Origin: Baumannia cicadellinicola str. Hc (Homalodisca coagulata)
GTDB taxonomy: Bacteria; Pseudomonadota; Gammaproteobacteria; Enterobacterales; Enterobacteriaceae
Reading direction: 5' to 3'
Assembly (NCBI RefSeq): GCF_000013185.1
Contig: NC_007984.1
Span: 657,577 to 686,194 of the forward strand
DNA: 28,618 nt
Part shown: positions 10,655 to 21,620 of the stretch, piece by piece
How positions within the stretch are numbered: position 1 is the stretch's first letter
Layout of the letters: each line of letters begins with the position of its first letter
Notes under the pieces: generated by a model
Seen by the model: only the letters and a program-made list of their open reading frames with translations
What the model was told of the DNA's origin: nothing
Database searches by the model: none
Translations under genes and position numbers: made by a program

Positions 10655-10933
10655 TTATTCACTTACCACATTTGTAGTAGTATTAATACTATTTAATACA
10701 GGTTTTTTATTATTACAAATAATACTTAATAATAGACAAAGTAAAAAGAATATGGCTGCCATAAATGCAGTCATACGTGTTATAAAGTTACTAGATCCAC
10801 TAGAACCAAATAAAGTTTTGGAGGCCCCAAGACCAAAAGAATTATCTATATCATCAGGACCTTGCTGTAATATAATAAGTGCTACTAAACTAATAGCAAC
10901 TAAGAAAAAGACTACTAACAAAGTATGATACAT
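10655..10933 (-). CDS. secG: Protein translocase subunit SecG
   Basis: Small inner-membrane subunit of the SecYEG channel that supports SecA-driven export. The 92-residue product (E. coli 110) has two hydrophobic segments, about 2-22 and 52-72, separated by the conserved cytoplasmic loop with LQQG, FGLGASKTLFGSSGSSNF and TRMTA. The region after the second membrane segment is short and polar; the E. coli alanine/proline-rich tail is missing. The gene lies between glmM and leuU, the E. coli arrangement. Its retention suggests that Sec export is still used, consistent with dacB encoding a signal peptide in this window. The antisense strand has an open frame that overlaps tRNA-Leu, which I regard as spurious. 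Confidence 0.95.
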   Translation of the reverse strand: MYHTLLVVFFLVAISLVALIILQQGPDDIDNSFGLGASKTLFGSSGSSNFITRMTAFMAAIFFLLCLLLSIICNNKKPVLNSINTTTNVVSE

Positions 10934-11034
10934 ACAATTTTTACTTTCCTATGTATAGGAATACTATATCTTGAATTAGTCTTAATCAAGAAAAATAACA
11001 TTTTATCTAAAGTATGAGTAATAAACAAGAAATA

Positions 11035-12372
11035 TTAGCTAGATGCTTTTACAGCATCTGCTATATAATTTGCTAGGTCCGTTACCTGATTTTCATCTTT
11101 ACCTTCTACCATAACTCGAATTATATTTTCCGTGCCGGATTTACGAATTAATATCCTTCCATGCTTCGCTAACTCTTGTTCAGCTACTTTACATGCATGT
11201 ATGACTGTTGTTGATATTAGTGGGTTATATTTACTAGTTAAACATATATTAATTAATTTTTGAGGAAATAACTGTATATCTCTACATAGATTATGTAGAG
11301 TCATGCTATTATTTACCATAGCGGATAATACTTGTAGTCCAGCTATAATACCGTCACCAGTGGTATTATGGTCCAGCAAAATTACATGCCCAGAGTTTTC
11401 AGCACCAATACGCCAACCTGTCTCCTGCATCTTATTAAGTACATAACGATCTCCTACACTAGTCCGTATAAATGGAATCCCTAATCGTTTTAATGATAAC
11501 TCTAATCCCATATTACTCATTAGAGTACCAACAACACCACCTACTAGTTTACCTTGTTGCATTTTATCACGTGCTATAATATATATTATTTGATCTCCAT
11601 CTACTTTATACCCTAAATGATCAACCATGATCATCCTATCTCCATCGCCATCATAAGCAATACCAATATTAGCATTTTCTGCTAATACCCTATGCTGCAA
11701 CTTCCGTATATCTGTGGTACCACAATCTTTATTGATATTCATACCATCTGGTTGACAACCTATAGCTACTACTTTAGCTCCTAATTCACGTAATATATTT
11801 GGCGCAATTTGGTAAGTTGCTCCATTTGCACAGTCAACAACAACTTTTAAACCATTAAGACTAATAGATTCTGAAAAAGTACCTTTACAAAACGCTATGT
11901 AGCGTTTTGCCGCATCATCTATTCTACTAATTCTCCCAAGCTTAGCTGATGCAACACATATCAGTTTTTTTCCTAATTCAGCTTCTATTGCTTGTTCAAT
12001 AGCATCTGGAATCTTAGTACCTTCAATAGAAAAAAATTTAATACCATTATCATAAAATGGATTGTGGGAAGCTGAAATAACAATACCAGCCTCAGCTCGT
12101 AAAGTTTTAGTAAGATAAGCGATAGCAGGCGTAGGTATCGGCCCTGTAAAAACAGCAGACAGACCAGCCGATGCTAACCCTGCGTGTAAAACAGACTCGA
12201 GCATATAACCAGAGATACGTGTATCTTTACCAATAATAATTTTATTTGAACCGTGACGAGCTAATACCTTACCAGCTGCCCAACCAAGCTTTAGGATAAA
12301 TTCAGGAGTGATCGGATTATCACCTACTTTACCGCGAATACCATCGGTACCAAAATATCTTTTTTTTTTCAT
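11035..12372 (-). CDS. glmM: Phosphoglucosamine mutase
   Basis: Converts glucosamine-6-phosphate to glucosamine-1-phosphate, the step leading to UDP-GlcNAc for peptidoglycan and lipopolysaccharide. The 445-residue product equals the E. coli length. The phosphorylated Ser is residue 102 in SASHNP, the metal loop DGDGDR is at 241-246, and the phosphate-binding RKSGTE is at 410-415. The residue after this motif is Asn where E. coli has Pro. The ATG at 12372 overlaps the folP stop in ATGA, indicating translational coupling with folP as in E. coli. Codons 2-5 contain ten consecutive A bases, a possible slippage site right after the start. Confidence 0.98.
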
Positions 12373-13244
12373 ATAAAAAACTTTTTCTTGGCGGATAGTG
12401 TAGCATTTACTACACGTAGTGCTTCAATAGTTTGCTTAACATCGTGAACACGAATAATTTTCACACCTTGCATAGCAGCGATTACTGCACAGGCTACACT
12501 GCCTAATACTCGTAGTTGAGGAGGTAGGTTATTCATAAGATGTCCTATCATTGATTTACGTGACATACCTACGAGTATAGGCATACCAAAACAATGTAAA
12601 TCTGTTAGTCTAGCGAGTAAGCTATAATTATGTTCTACATTTTTTCCAAAACCAAAACCTGGATCAATAATTAGTCTATTCTTTTTAATACCATGTGCTT
12701 CACAGCGATTAATTTTTTCTGAAAAAAAAGCTTTTATTTCCGTTAAAATATCACGGTAAAAGGGTTCTTGCTGCATTGTTAGTGGTTCTCCCTGCATATG
12801 CATTATGCATATTGGTAAATTAGTAATAGCTGCTGCTTCTATTGCTCCAGGTTCACTAAGTGAGCGTACATCATTGATTAAATGTACCCCAACTGCTGCA
12901 CTTTCACGTATAACAAGTGCCTTAGAAGTATCGACTGATATTAAGGCATCGAAACGTTTTACTAACGCAGTAATAACTGGTACTACCCGTTCTACTTCTT
13001 CATTAGCATCAATAATATTAGCCCCAGGACGAGTAGATTCTCCACCAACATCAATAATTTTAGCACCTGCATCAACCATAATAGCAGCATGATCAATAGC
13101 TGCTGAAAGAGTATGATATTTACCACCATCAGAAAAAGAGTCATAAGTAACATTTAAAATACCCATAACTTGGGTAACAGATAAATCTAACTTACGTTCA
13201 TTACTTATTATTTTAGTAGATTTCTCTTGATCCATAGAAAACAT
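12369..13244 (-). CDS. folP: Dihydropteroate synthase
   Basis: Condenses hydroxymethyl-dihydropterin pyrophosphate with p-aminobenzoate to give dihydropteroate in folate synthesis. The 291-residue TIM-barrel product (E. coli 282) has the first signature [15 protein letters not shown] (28-41), the second [12 protein letters not shown], then [28 protein letters not shown] and the terminal IIRVHDV. In the first signature Tyr34 replaces the Pro usual in enterobacteria. A second ATG at 13235 could also be the start and would remove three residues; neither has a clear ribosome binding site, and the N-terminal tail is slightly longer than in E. coli either way. It is downstream of ftsH by 99 bases and overlaps glmM by 4. 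Retention suggests the symbiont makes folate. Confidence 0.97.
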
Positions 13245-13343
13245 AATTTATATTTAGTTAATATTAGCTAATGTTAGATATAATTATTAATTATCCATAA
13301 TCTATAATAGAAGAAGAGACTATGTACATGATACTTATTAACT

Positions 13344-15236
13344 TTAACTAGATATAGTATGCATAGCTTGACAGTTAATATTATTACGATAGTCATTATC
13401 TAACTTCTTTATATCCCAACCAGCTGGTGGACGTATTGAAGATTTACGTGACATTAGATCATCAATTTGAATAGCATCAATAGTCTCATATTTCATAAGT
13501 GCATCTTTCATTGCATGTAGTATATCTATATTTTTAACAAGTAATGTATGTGCACGTAGGTAATTACGTTCAATAATTAATCTAATTTCTTGGTCAATAA
13601 TACGGGCAGTTTCATCGGACATATGTTTTCCTTTCCCGACGGAACGACCTAGAAAAACTTCATTTTCTTCTTCTATATATAATAAAGGACCTAATTTATC
13701 TGAAAAACCCCATTGAGTAACCATATTACGAGCAATTGTAGTAGCAACTTTAATATCATTAGAGGCTCCAGTAGAAACTTTAGCTGAACCATAAATAATC
13801 TCTTCTGCTAAACGTCCTCCATATAAAGTAGAAATTTGACTTTCTAGTTTTTGACGACTTGCACTAATTATGTCTCCTTCTGGCAGGAAGAAAGTAACAC
13901 CTAGAGCACGTCCACGAGGAATAATAGTAACCTTATGTACGGGATCATGATCTGGTACTAAACGACCAATAATCGCATGACCTGCTTCATGATATGCCGT
14001 AGATTCTTTCTGTGCTTCAGTCATTACCATAGATCTACGTTCAGTACCCATCATTATTTTATCTTTTGCCTTTTCAAACTCCGCTATTGAGACAACATTC
14101 TTGCTATATCGAGCAGCAAAAAGTGCAGCTTCGTTTACTAAGTTAGCTAAATCAGCTCCAGAAAAACCTGGTGTTCCACGTGCTATAATAGAAGCATCTA
14201 TATCAGATGCAAGCGGAACACGACGCATATGTACTTTAAGAATTTGTTCTCTACCACGTACATCTGGTAAACCAACTACTACTTGACGATCAAAACGACC
14301 AGGTCGCAATAATGCTGGATCTAATACATCAGGTCGGTTAGTAGCTGCGATAATAATAATTCCCTCATTACCTTCAAAACCATCCATTTCTACTAACATT
14401 TGGTTTAAAGTTTGTTCACGTTCATCATGACCACCTCCTAGTCCTGTTCCCCGTTGACGACCAACAGCATCTATTTCATCAATAAAAATAATACATGGTG
14501 ATGTTTTTTTAGCTTGATCAAACATATCACGTACGCGTGATGCTCCAACACCGACAAACATTTCAACAAAATCTGAACCAGATATTGTAAAGAATGGCAC
14601 TTTTGCCTCTCCAGCAATAGCTTTAGCTAGTAATGTTTTACCAGTTCCAGGAGGACCAACCATTAATATGCCTTTAGGTATTTTACCACCTAATTTTTGA
14701 AAACGACTGGGTTCTCGTAGATAATCTATTAGTTCACTAACTTCTTCTTTTGCTTCATCACAACCAGCTACATCATCAAAAGTAGTTTTAACTTGATCTT
14801 CTGCTAGCATACGTGCTTTGCTTTTTCCGAAAGAAATTGCTCCTTTACCACCTCCCTGTATTTGCCGCATAAAGAACACCCAGACTCCAATGAGTAATAG
14901 CATTGGGAACCATGATATAAATATTGAAGTTAGTAAGCTAGGTTCTTCTGGTGGTTCACCAACTATTTTGACATTCTTAGTCAAAAGAATATCTAGTAGC
15001 TTAGGATCATTAACAGGTATAATAGTAATATACTGGTGACTATCTTTTTTTATTACGGTAATTTCACGACCATTAATATGTACTTCTTTAACTTGATCTT
15101 GATTTAATTCGGATATAAAAGTCGAGTAATCTACTTTGCGTCTATTTAATTCGCTAGTCCCGAAGTTTTGAAATAATGACATCAGCACTATTGCGATGAC
15201 TAACCAAAGAATTAGGTTCTTCGCCATGTCACTCAA
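13344..15236 (-). CDS. ftsH: ATP-dependent zinc metalloprotease FtsH
   Basis: Membrane-anchored AAA+ protease that removes misassembled membrane proteins and regulatory proteins. The 630-residue product has membrane segments at about 8-22 and 102-123 flanking a periplasmic domain, Walker A GPPGTGKT (194-201), Walker B FIDEID (251-256), the second region of homology with [20 protein letters not shown], the zinc motif HEAGH (416-420) and a third ligand Asp at 494. I chose the TTG start at 15236 because a GAGG lies 8 bases upstream; the alternative ATG at 15227 (MAKNL) is too far from that site. The last 20 or so residues are basic and asparagine-rich and do not resemble the E. coli tail. It follows rlmE by 49 bases, as in E. 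coli. Confidence 0.98.
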   Translation of the reverse strand: MSDMAKNLILWLVIAIVLMSLFQNFGTSELNRRKVDYSTFISELNQDQVKEVHINGREITVIKKDSHQYITIIPVNDPKLLDILLTKNVKIVGEPPEEPSLLTSIFISWFPMLLLIGVWVFFMRQIQGGGKGAISFGKSKARMLAEDQVKTTFDDVAGCDEAKEEVSELIDYLREPSRFQKLGGKIPKGILMVGPPGTGKTLLAKAIAGEAKVPFFTISGSDFVEMFVGVGASRVRDMFDQAKKTSPCIIFIDEIDAVGRQRGTGLGGGHDEREQTLNQMLVEMDGFEGNEGIIIIAATNRPDVLDPALLRPGRFDRQVVVGLPDVRGREQILKVHMRRVPLASDIDASIIARGTPGFSGADLANLVNEAALFAARYSKNVVSIAEFEKAKDKIMMGTERRSMVMTEAQKESTAYHEAGHAIIGRLVPDHDPVHKVTIIPRGRALGVTFFLPEGDIISASRQKLESQISTLYGGRLAEEIIYGSAKVSTGASNDIKVATTIARNMVTQWGFSDKLGPLLYIEEENEVFLGRSVGKGKHMSDETARIIDQEIRLIIERNYLRAHTLLVKNIDILHAMKDALMKYETIDAIQIDDLMSRKSSIRPPAGWDIKKLDNDYRNNINCQAMHTISS

Positions 15237-15285
15237 GGAATTAACCTCATATTAAAACAACTTTAACAATTTATATTAGAGAGTA

Positions 15286-15915
15286 TTATATTTTGTGCCC
15301 CTTTGCTATAAGGTAAACTTCACGAGAACGTGAACGTGAAGCATCTGGTTTAATAATCTTTACTGTATTAAATAAGGCATGCATGCTACATATATACTCA
15401 TAAAAACCATCTCCCTGAAATACTTTTACTATAAAAGTACCACCAGGTATTAAAAGATACCGGCACATTTTTAATGCTTTTTCTACTAGATACATCGATT
15501 TTGGTATATCTATCTCTGGTTTCCCACTAAAATTAGGAGACATATCTGATAATATTACCTGTGCTTTTTTGTTTTCTAATCGTTGAAGTATTGCTTGTAA
15601 TACTTGTTTATTACAAAAATCTCCTTGGATAAAATCCACTCCAGATAAAGGAGACATATAACGTAAATCACAAGCAATAACATGCCCATTTTTTCCAATT
15701 TGAGTAGTTACATATTGTGACCAACTACCAGGTGCTGCACCAAGATCTATAATAGTCATGTATGGTTGAAATAACCTATCACTTTTTTGTATTTGATCTA
15801 GTTTAAACCAAGCACGTGAACGTAGTCCTTTTTTTTGTGCTTGCACAACATATTTATCTTTTAAAGATTCTTGGAGCCAGCGATTAGAACTAGCAGAACG
15901 TTTTTTAGCACACAT
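15286..15915 (-). CDS. rlmE: 23S rRNA 2'-O-ribose U2552 methyltransferase RlmE
   Basis: SAM-dependent methyltransferase modifying U2552 in the A loop of 23S rRNA late in 50S assembly (also called FtsJ or RrmJ). The 209-residue product has exactly the E. coli length. The catalytic residues are Lys38 (RAWFKLDQI), Asp124 (LSDMSPN) and Lys164 ([10 protein letters not shown]). The SAM-binding motif reads DLGAAPGSW, with Ser where E. coli has Gly. The ATG at 15915 begins [10 protein letters not shown], close to E. coli. Upstream, E. coli carries yhbY divergently between rlmE and greA; here there is a 276-base gap without that gene. Probably co-transcribed with ftsH. Confidence 0.97.
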   Translation of the reverse strand: MCAKKRSASSNRWLQESLKDKYVVQAQKKGLRSRAWFKLDQIQKSDRLFQPYMTIIDLGAAPGSWSQYVTTQIGKNGHVIACDLRYMSPLSGVDFIQGDFCNKQVLQAILQRLENKKAQVILSDMSPNFSGKPEIDIPKSMYLVEKALKMCRYLLIPGGTFIVKVFQGDGFYEYICSMHALFNTVKIIKPDASRSRSREVYLIAKGHKI

Positions 15916-16112
15916 ATAACTCTATATTAATAGAAAATAGGGATGCAAAACTAATATATAGGGTATTTTACTTACATAATATACTATGGAACAATATAAA
16001 AGGTAATATGACTATATATAAAATAGCATTTTATATATATTTTATCCTGTAAAAAAATAAAATTACTTATTTACTGGGGAAAATAAAGTTAAAAATATAA
16101 AAAATACTGATA

Positions 16113-16200
16113 AAAGATACTATTATATCCAGTATCTTAGCAAGATCTATACTAAGATATTAATTTATAATACTAACATTCGTTTATCTTATTAAAGATA
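16113..16200 (-). promoter_or_regulatory. Cluster of alternative hairpin arms downstream of greA
   Basis: Read on the minus strand, TATCTTAG (16159-16152) can pair with CTAAGATA (16140-16133), an 8-base-pair stem with an 11-base loop. The same middle arm, read as AAGATACT (16138-16131), can instead pair with AGTATCTT (16121-16114), an 8-base-pair stem with a 9-base loop that runs into TTTT. The two folds are mutually exclusive. A further TATCTT/AAGATA pair (16185-16200) overlaps the greA stop codon. The layout (arm 1:2 versus 2:3 plus T tract) looks like an attenuator, or a repetitive terminator of greA; the stems are mostly A-T pairs. The next gene on this strand is rlmE, about 200 bases on. 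Confidence 0.45.
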
Positions 16201-16668
16201 TTCAATTTTTAAAATCTGGTACTTGACTTCACCTCTAGGTGTTTTTATTAAAACAATATCACCTTTTTTTTTACCAATTAAGCCACGAGCTATTGGTGAA
16301 CTAATAGAAATGAGATTGTGTTTAAAATTTGCTTCATCATCACCAACTATACGATAAGTCTGTTCCTCATTAATATTTAAATTCTGTACGCTAACTGTGA
16401 CACCGAAAACTACTTTTCCACTAGGAAATAGTTTAGTAACATCAATAATCTGTGCATGAGAAAGCTTAGATTCAATCTCTTGGATTCTACCTTCGCAAAA
16501 CCCTTGCTGTTCGCGTGCTGCATGATATTCAGCATTTTCTTTTAGATCTCCATATTCACGAGCTTCTGCAATATTGCGAATAATTTCAGGACGACGTACA
16601 TTTTTCAAATAATTTAGTTCTTCTCGTAGTTGTTCAGCCCCGCGTAAAGTCATGGGTATTTGATTCAT
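16192..16668 (-). CDS. greA: Transcript cleavage factor GreA
   Basis: Rescues backtracked RNA polymerase by inserting its coiled coil into the secondary channel and stimulating cleavage of the extruded RNA 3' end. The 158-residue product has the E. coli length. The N-terminal coiled coil carries the acidic tip GDLKENAEY, with Asp41 and Glu44 as the catalytic residues, followed by [14 protein letters not shown] and a C-terminal globular domain with [14 protein letters not shown] and LKIEYL at the end. An AAGG is 7 bases upstream of the ATG. It is divergent from dacB across 202 bases, exactly the E. coli arrangement, so that interval should contain both promoters, though I could not assign them confidently. 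Confidence 0.97.
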   Translation of the reverse strand: MNQIPMTLRGAEQLREELNYLKNVRRPEIIRNIAEAREYGDLKENAEYHAAREQQGFCEGRIQEIESKLSHAQIIDVTKLFPSGKVVFGVTVSVQNLNINEEQTYRIVGDDEANFKHNLISISSPIARGLIGKKKGDIVLIKTPRGEVKYQILKIEYL

Positions 16669-16870
16669 AATGATACCTTTACATTTCGATGTATACCATA
16701 CTCTTTAAGGAAGAATCTTATATAAATTAGATTAATTAGGTATATTTATAGTCTTATGTTAATCAAATTAATATTAGAAATTATAGTTTCAATTTGCGGT
16801 TATCGTTTACTTTATACCCATTCTCACCTTAGTATGACAGTAAGTTATATTTATTTTTATACCTAAAATT

Positions 16871-18298
16871 ATGCGTTTTACAAAAATTATTATATGTTTG
16901 ATTAGTGTTGTAACATTTTCAGCACAAGCTACTACGATTAAAAAATATATTTCATTTTTACCAAAAGGCACTAATCTAGCGCTTATGGTACAAAAAGTTG
17001 GAGCTCAATATCCTATTATTGATTATCATAGTCAGCAGTTATCACAACCTGCTAGTACAATAAAATTATTAACTGCGCTAGCAGCATTACTACAACTAGG
17101 ACCTACTTATCGTTTTCAAACTTTCTTTGAAACAGCTGTTTTGCCAACTACAGGAATATTGCACGGCGACTTAATTGCTCGTTTTGGCGGTGATCCAACT
17201 ATGACAAGTAAAAGATTACGTGTTATGGTTGCAAAACTACGTAAAGAAGGCATTAAACAAATAACAGGCAACTTAATCATCGATACATCAATATTTATTA
17301 ATGACGATAGAGCTCCAGGTTGGAGATGGAGTGATCTAACTAAATGCTTTAGTACTCCACCAGGAGCTGCTATTATTGATCATAACTGCTTTAGTATTTT
17401 ACTTTACAGCGGAAAGACTATAGGTGATAAGGCTAATATTAAGATTTCTTCTTACTATCCTGTACATATATTTAGTCAAGTACGCACGCTTGCAAGCCGA
17501 TCAAAAGAATACTGTAAACTTAATATTATACCTGATAAACTAAATAGTTTTAAATTAACTGGCTGTATGACGTACCGTAATAAACCACTACCATTAACAT
17601 TTGCAGTACAGGATGGAGCATACTATGTAGGTTCTATCTTACAGAAAGAATTTAAACAGGCAAATATAGTATTTAATGGTACTATTTTACATAAAAATAT
17701 ACTTAAAAAACAAAGTCATGTTCTTGTACAATCATCGTCTGCGCCATTACATAATTTATTACATATAATGCTAAAAAAATCTGATAATTTGATCGCAGAT
17801 ACGGTTTTTCGTATAATAGGTCATGAATTTTTTCAAGCTCCTAGTAACTGGAGTACTAGTTCTGACGCTGTTCGCAAAATTATACAACAGCAAACAGGCA
17901 TAAACCTTGGTAATACTATTCAGGTTGATGGATCTGGTTTATCACGCCATAATCTCATTTCTCCTGCTATAATGATGCGTATTCTCCAATATATAGGAGA
18001 ACATGATAAACAATTAAATTTTATTTCTATGCTACCATTAGCTGGTTATGATGGTACACTTACATATCGTACTAGCCTACATAAAGCAGGAGTATATGGT
18101 AAACTATCAGCTAAAACTGGTTCATTGCAAAATGTCTACAATTTAGCTGGTTTTTTAACTACTTCTCGTGGCCAACGTTTGGCTTTCGTTCAATATTTAT
18201 CTGGGTATACTACTTCTACTAAAAATATATCAGCACGTAAAATACCATTAATATGTTTTGAACATCAGCTATATAAAGATCTTTATCAGCAAAACTAA
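16871..18298 (+). CDS. dacB: Penicillin-binding protein 4 (D-Ala-D-Ala carboxypeptidase/endopeptidase)
   Basis: Periplasmic serine peptidase that trims pentapeptides and cleaves peptidoglycan cross-links. The 475-residue product (E. coli 477) begins with a signal peptide: positive N-terminus, hydrophobic core and a likely cleavage after AQA at residue 20. The three penicillin-binding motifs are present: SxxK as STIK (62-65, nucleophile Ser62), SDN (304-306) and KTG (415-417), with the large inserted domain between the first two. There is no clear ribosome binding site before the ATG at 16871. It is the only plus-strand gene in the first 20 kb and ends 9 bases before the obgE stop. Keeping a non-essential wall hydrolase points to a real peptidoglycan layer. 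Confidence 0.97.
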   Translation: MRFTKIIICLISVVTFSAQATTIKKYISFLPKGTNLALMVQKVGAQYPIIDYHSQQLSQPASTIKLLTALAALLQLGPTYRFQTFFETAVLPTTGILHGDLIARFGGDPTMTSKRLRVMVAKLRKEGIKQITGNLIIDTSIFINDDRAPGWRWSDLTKCFSTPPGAAIIDHNCFSILLYSGKTIGDKANIKISSYYPVHIFSQVRTLASRSKEYCKLNIIPDKLNSFKLTGCMTYRNKPLPLTFAVQDGAYYVGSILQKEFKQANIVFNGTILHKNILKKQSHVLVQSSSAPLHNLLHIMLKKSDNLIADTVFRIIGHEFFQAPSNWSTSSDAVRKIIQQQTGINLGNTIQVDGSGLSRHNLISPAIMMRILQYIGEHDKQLNFISMLPLAGYDGTLTYRTSLHKAGVYGKLSAKTGSLQNVYNLAGFLTTSRGQRLAFVQYLSGYTTSTKNISARKIPLICFEHQLYKDLYQQN

Positions 18299-18307
18299 AT
18301 GTTAGTA

Positions 18308-19318
<1,011 letters not shown>

Positions 19319-19369
19319 TTAAATTTTATGAATTGACTATTATATTTATCGATAAATTAGTATTTATTA

Positions 19370-19624
19370 TCATTCTGTTATAATACTTATAAACTTACGA
19401 TTACCTTTTTTAGTTTGAAAGTGCACTTTTCCTTTAGTTAGGGCAAAAAGAGTATGATCTTTACCACATCCTACGTTAGTTCCAGGGTGGAATTTCGTTC
19501 CACGTTGACGAATAATAATACTACCTGCTTTTGCTATTTGATGACCAAAAATTTTTACACCTAATCGTTTACTCTCTGAGTCACGACCATTACGTGTAGA
19601 ACCACCAGCCTTTTTATGTGCCAT
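19370..19624 (-). CDS. rpmA: 50S ribosomal protein L27
   Basis: Small basic protein of the 50S subunit whose flexible N-terminus reaches the peptidyl-transferase centre. The 84-residue product (E. coli 85) starts [16 protein letters not shown], the conserved extended arm without any cleavable leader, and continues with [15 protein letters not shown] and [12 protein letters not shown]. Only the last third diverges. It follows rplU by 14 bases, the standard rplU-rpmA pair. Confidence 0.98.
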   Translation of the reverse strand: MAHKKAGGSTRNGRDSESKRLGVKIFGHQIAKAGSIIIRQRGTKFHPGTNVGCGKDHTLFALTKGKVHFQTKKGNRKFISIITE

Positions 19625-19638
19625 AATTATGCTTTCTT

Positions 19639-19950
19639 TTAATAACTAACATTAATAATTTCAAGGTCAGTAAACCACTGACGATGACTCTGATGTTTGC
19701 GAAAATGTTTACGACGACGAAACTTAATAATATGTAATTTTTTACTACGACCATGAGCAATTACTTTTGCCGTAATTTTACTATTATGAAGAATAGGATC
19801 ACCAATATAAATATTATCTTCATCATTAATCATCATGATATCATGAAACTCAATAGTACTACCTGTTGCAACATTTAGTTTTTCAAGGCGGATAGTTTGA
19901 CCTTCTTTTACTTGATATTGTTTACCACCACTTTGAAAAATTGCGTACAT
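19639..19950 (-). CDS. rplU: 50S ribosomal protein L21
   Basis: Binds 23S rRNA in the 50S subunit and contacts L20. The 103-residue product has exactly the E. coli length, with [18 protein letters not shown] at the start and the basic RNA-binding stretch [20 protein letters not shown] near the end. A strong AAGGAG lies 7 bases before the ATG, the best ribosome binding site in the window, and a 7-base-pair hairpin stands just upstream of it. It is first in the rplU-rpmA-obgE unit. In E. coli ispB is divergent upstream; here the next gene is pgk. Confidence 0.98.
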
Positions 19951-19969
19951 TAAAAGCTCCTTATTTGCT

Positions 19970-19994
19970 CTGTTGTTTTTCGTTTGTACAACAG
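19970..19994 (-). promoter_or_regulatory. Hairpin in the rplU leader
   Basis: On the minus strand CTGTTGT (19994-19988) pairs with ACAACAG (19976-19970), a 7-base-pair stem with an 11-base loop. It ends about 6 bases before the AAGGAG ribosome binding site of rplU. It could stabilise the mRNA 5' end or take part in ribosomal-protein autoregulation; neither role can be shown from sequence alone. Confidence 0.4.
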
Positions 19995-20001
19995 TAAAAA
20001 T

Positions 20002-20030
20002 ATATTATGCATATTTTTATTGAAAAACAA
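20002..20030 (-). promoter_or_regulatory. Candidate promoter for rplU-rpmA-obgE
   Basis: On the minus strand TTGTTT (20030-20025) and TAATAT (20007-20002) are separated by 17 bases. The spacing is ideal and both boxes are partial matches to the sigma-70 consensus. Transcription would start just upstream of the leader hairpin. In sequence this A+T-rich such matches arise often by chance. Confidence 0.3.
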
Positions 20031-20160
20031 TTTTTCTTTATTTTTTACTAATTATTTAATTAAATTAATCAATTAGTAAGACAATAATATAATTATTTCT
20101 AATTTAATTAGCTGAACTGTAATATTAACAATATAAGCATATATAACAAAAATAATAATT

Positions 20161-20188
20161 TTGCTTAAGTGAAAATGACTATTATAGT
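20161..20188 (+). promoter_or_regulatory. Candidate promoter for pgk-fbaA
   Basis: TTGCTT and TATAGT lie 16 bases apart on the plus strand. The -10 box matches the consensus at five of six positions and the -35 box at three. It would give a leader of more than 200 bases before pgk, which is long, so a nearer promoter is also possible. Support is weak because of the base composition. Confidence 0.25.
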
Positions 20189-20411
20189 ATATATTTTACA
20201 TATATTATACATTAATATTATTTAATTATCAGAATAATAATTCTAAGTATAGATTAAAAATCTTAGAAAGATTTAATAAATTTAGGTGTAATACATTTAT
20301 ATATATATCTTATTAGTTATCTTCAAAAATCAGCTCCAAAATATTGAGCTATTACTCACATTAAGTTAATTTTTTAACATTATTTAACTATTTTAAAAAA
20401 GAGAACTAATA

Positions 20412-21575
20412 ATGGCAGTAACTAAAATAACAGATTTAAATCTAAAGAATAAGCGTGTTTTAATTCGTGCTGATTTAAATGTACCCATCAAAGATGGGCA
20501 AATTACTTCTTATGCGCGTATTAATGCATCCTTACCTACTATAATAACAGTACTCAAACAAGGAGCTGCAAGTGTAATGGTTACTTCTCATCTAGGTAGA
20601 CCTACTGAAGGTCAATACGATGAGAATTTATCTCTATATAGAGTAGTTAATTATCTACAACAAAAAATATCAATTCCAGTTAGGCTCATAAAAGATTACC
20701 TAAATGGGATTAGTTTCACAGAAAAACAGCTGTTAGTGCTAGAAAATGTTCGTTTTAATAAAGGTGAAACAAAGAATGATGAAACACTAGCTAAACAATA
20801 TGCAGCATTATGTGATATATTTATTATGGACGCTTTTGGTACTGCTCATAGAGCTCATGCTTCAACTTATGGCATAGCAAAATATGCTCCTCTAGTTTGT
20901 GCTGGTTTATTATTATACAATGAGTTAGAAGTACTAAGTAAAGCTTTAAATCAACCGGTACGTCCAATGGTTGCTATTGTTGGTGGTTCAAAAGTTTCGA
21001 CAAAACTAATGTTGTTAAATAAACTATCTAAAATATCTGATCACCTAATAGTAGGTGGCGGTATTGCAAATACTTTCCTTGCAGCACAAGGTTATAATGT
21101 TGGCCAATCTTTATTAGAACCAAATTTAATTAATAAAGCAAAACAGTTACTAAAATATAAAAATATTTTATTACCTACCGATGTACGTGTATCTCAGGAA
21201 TTAGATAATGCTGCAACTTTAAAGCATATCCGAGAAGTCGGTAATAATGAAAAAATTTTTGATATCGGTGATGAATCTGCTAATAGATTTGCAAAAATAT
21301 TACAACAAGCCAAAACCATTCTATGGAATGGTCCAGTTGGCGCATTTGAATTGACTCACTTTCGTCAAGGTACTAAAATATTAGCTAATGCTATTGTTAG
21401 CAGTAATGCTTTTTCTATTGCTGGTGGTGGAGATACACTAGCTGCTATAGATTATTTTAATCTTAATGATAAGATTTCCTACCTTTCAACCGGTGGAGGT
21501 GCTTTTCTATCATTTATTGAAGGTAAAACTCTGCCTGCAGTAGCTATGCTCATAGAACGTAACAAAAATAATTAG
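20412..21575 (+). CDS. pgk: Phosphoglycerate kinase
   Basis: Transfers phosphate from 1,3-bisphosphoglycerate to ADP in glycolysis, yielding ATP. The 387-residue product (E. coli 387) has the N-domain substrate motifs RADLNVP (19-25) and SHLGRP (59-64), the hinge-side nucleotide motif GGSKVSTK (191-198), WNGPVGAFE, and GGGDT (338-342). The ATG at 20412 gives [16 protein letters not shown], matching the E. coli start position. The product is close to E. coli throughout. In E. coli epd (erythrose-4-phosphate dehydrogenase, pyridoxal synthesis) precedes pgk; it is not here. fbaA follows after 78 bases as in E. coli, indicating a pgk-fbaA transcript. Confidence 0.98.
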   Translation: MAVTKITDLNLKNKRVLIRADLNVPIKDGQITSYARINASLPTIITVLKQGAASVMVTSHLGRPTEGQYDENLSLYRVVNYLQQKISIPVRLIKDYLNGISFTEKQLLVLENVRFNKGETKNDETLAKQYAALCDIFIMDAFGTAHRAHASTYGIAKYAPLVCAGLLLYNELEVLSKALNQPVRPMVAIVGGSKVSTKLMLLNKLSKISDHLIVGGGIANTFLAAQGYNVGQSLLEPNLINKAKQLLKYKNILLPTDVRVSQELDNAATLKHIREVGNNEKIFDIGDESANRFAKILQQAKTILWNGPVGAFELTHFRQGTKILANAIVSSNAFSIAGGGDTLAAIDYFNLNDKISYLSTGGGAFLSFIEGKTLPAVAMLIERNKNN

Positions 21576-21620
21576 ACTATTTCATATAACTGCTAGTTAA
21601 CTACTATGTTTATAATGTAT

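Larger units (their letters stand above)
19951..20411. other. 461-base gene-free spacer between divergent rplU and pgk
   Basis: Very A+T-rich, with no recognisable coding frame, RNA gene or gene remnant. It joins two blocks that are far apart in E. coli: ispB, the normal neighbour of rplU, and epd, the normal neighbour of pgk, are both missing, so this is a rearrangement or deletion junction. It should contain promoters and leaders for both divergent units. Visible elements are the rplU leader hairpin, candidate promoters for each direction, and a weak 5-base-pair inverted repeat (20332-20336 with 20346-20350) in the pgk leader. Confidence 0.7.

Noticed and set aside
10563..10928. Plus-strand open frame of 121 codons opposite secG
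   Set aside because: It begins inside the tRNA-Leu gene, runs antisense to a convincing secG, and its product resembles no family I know.
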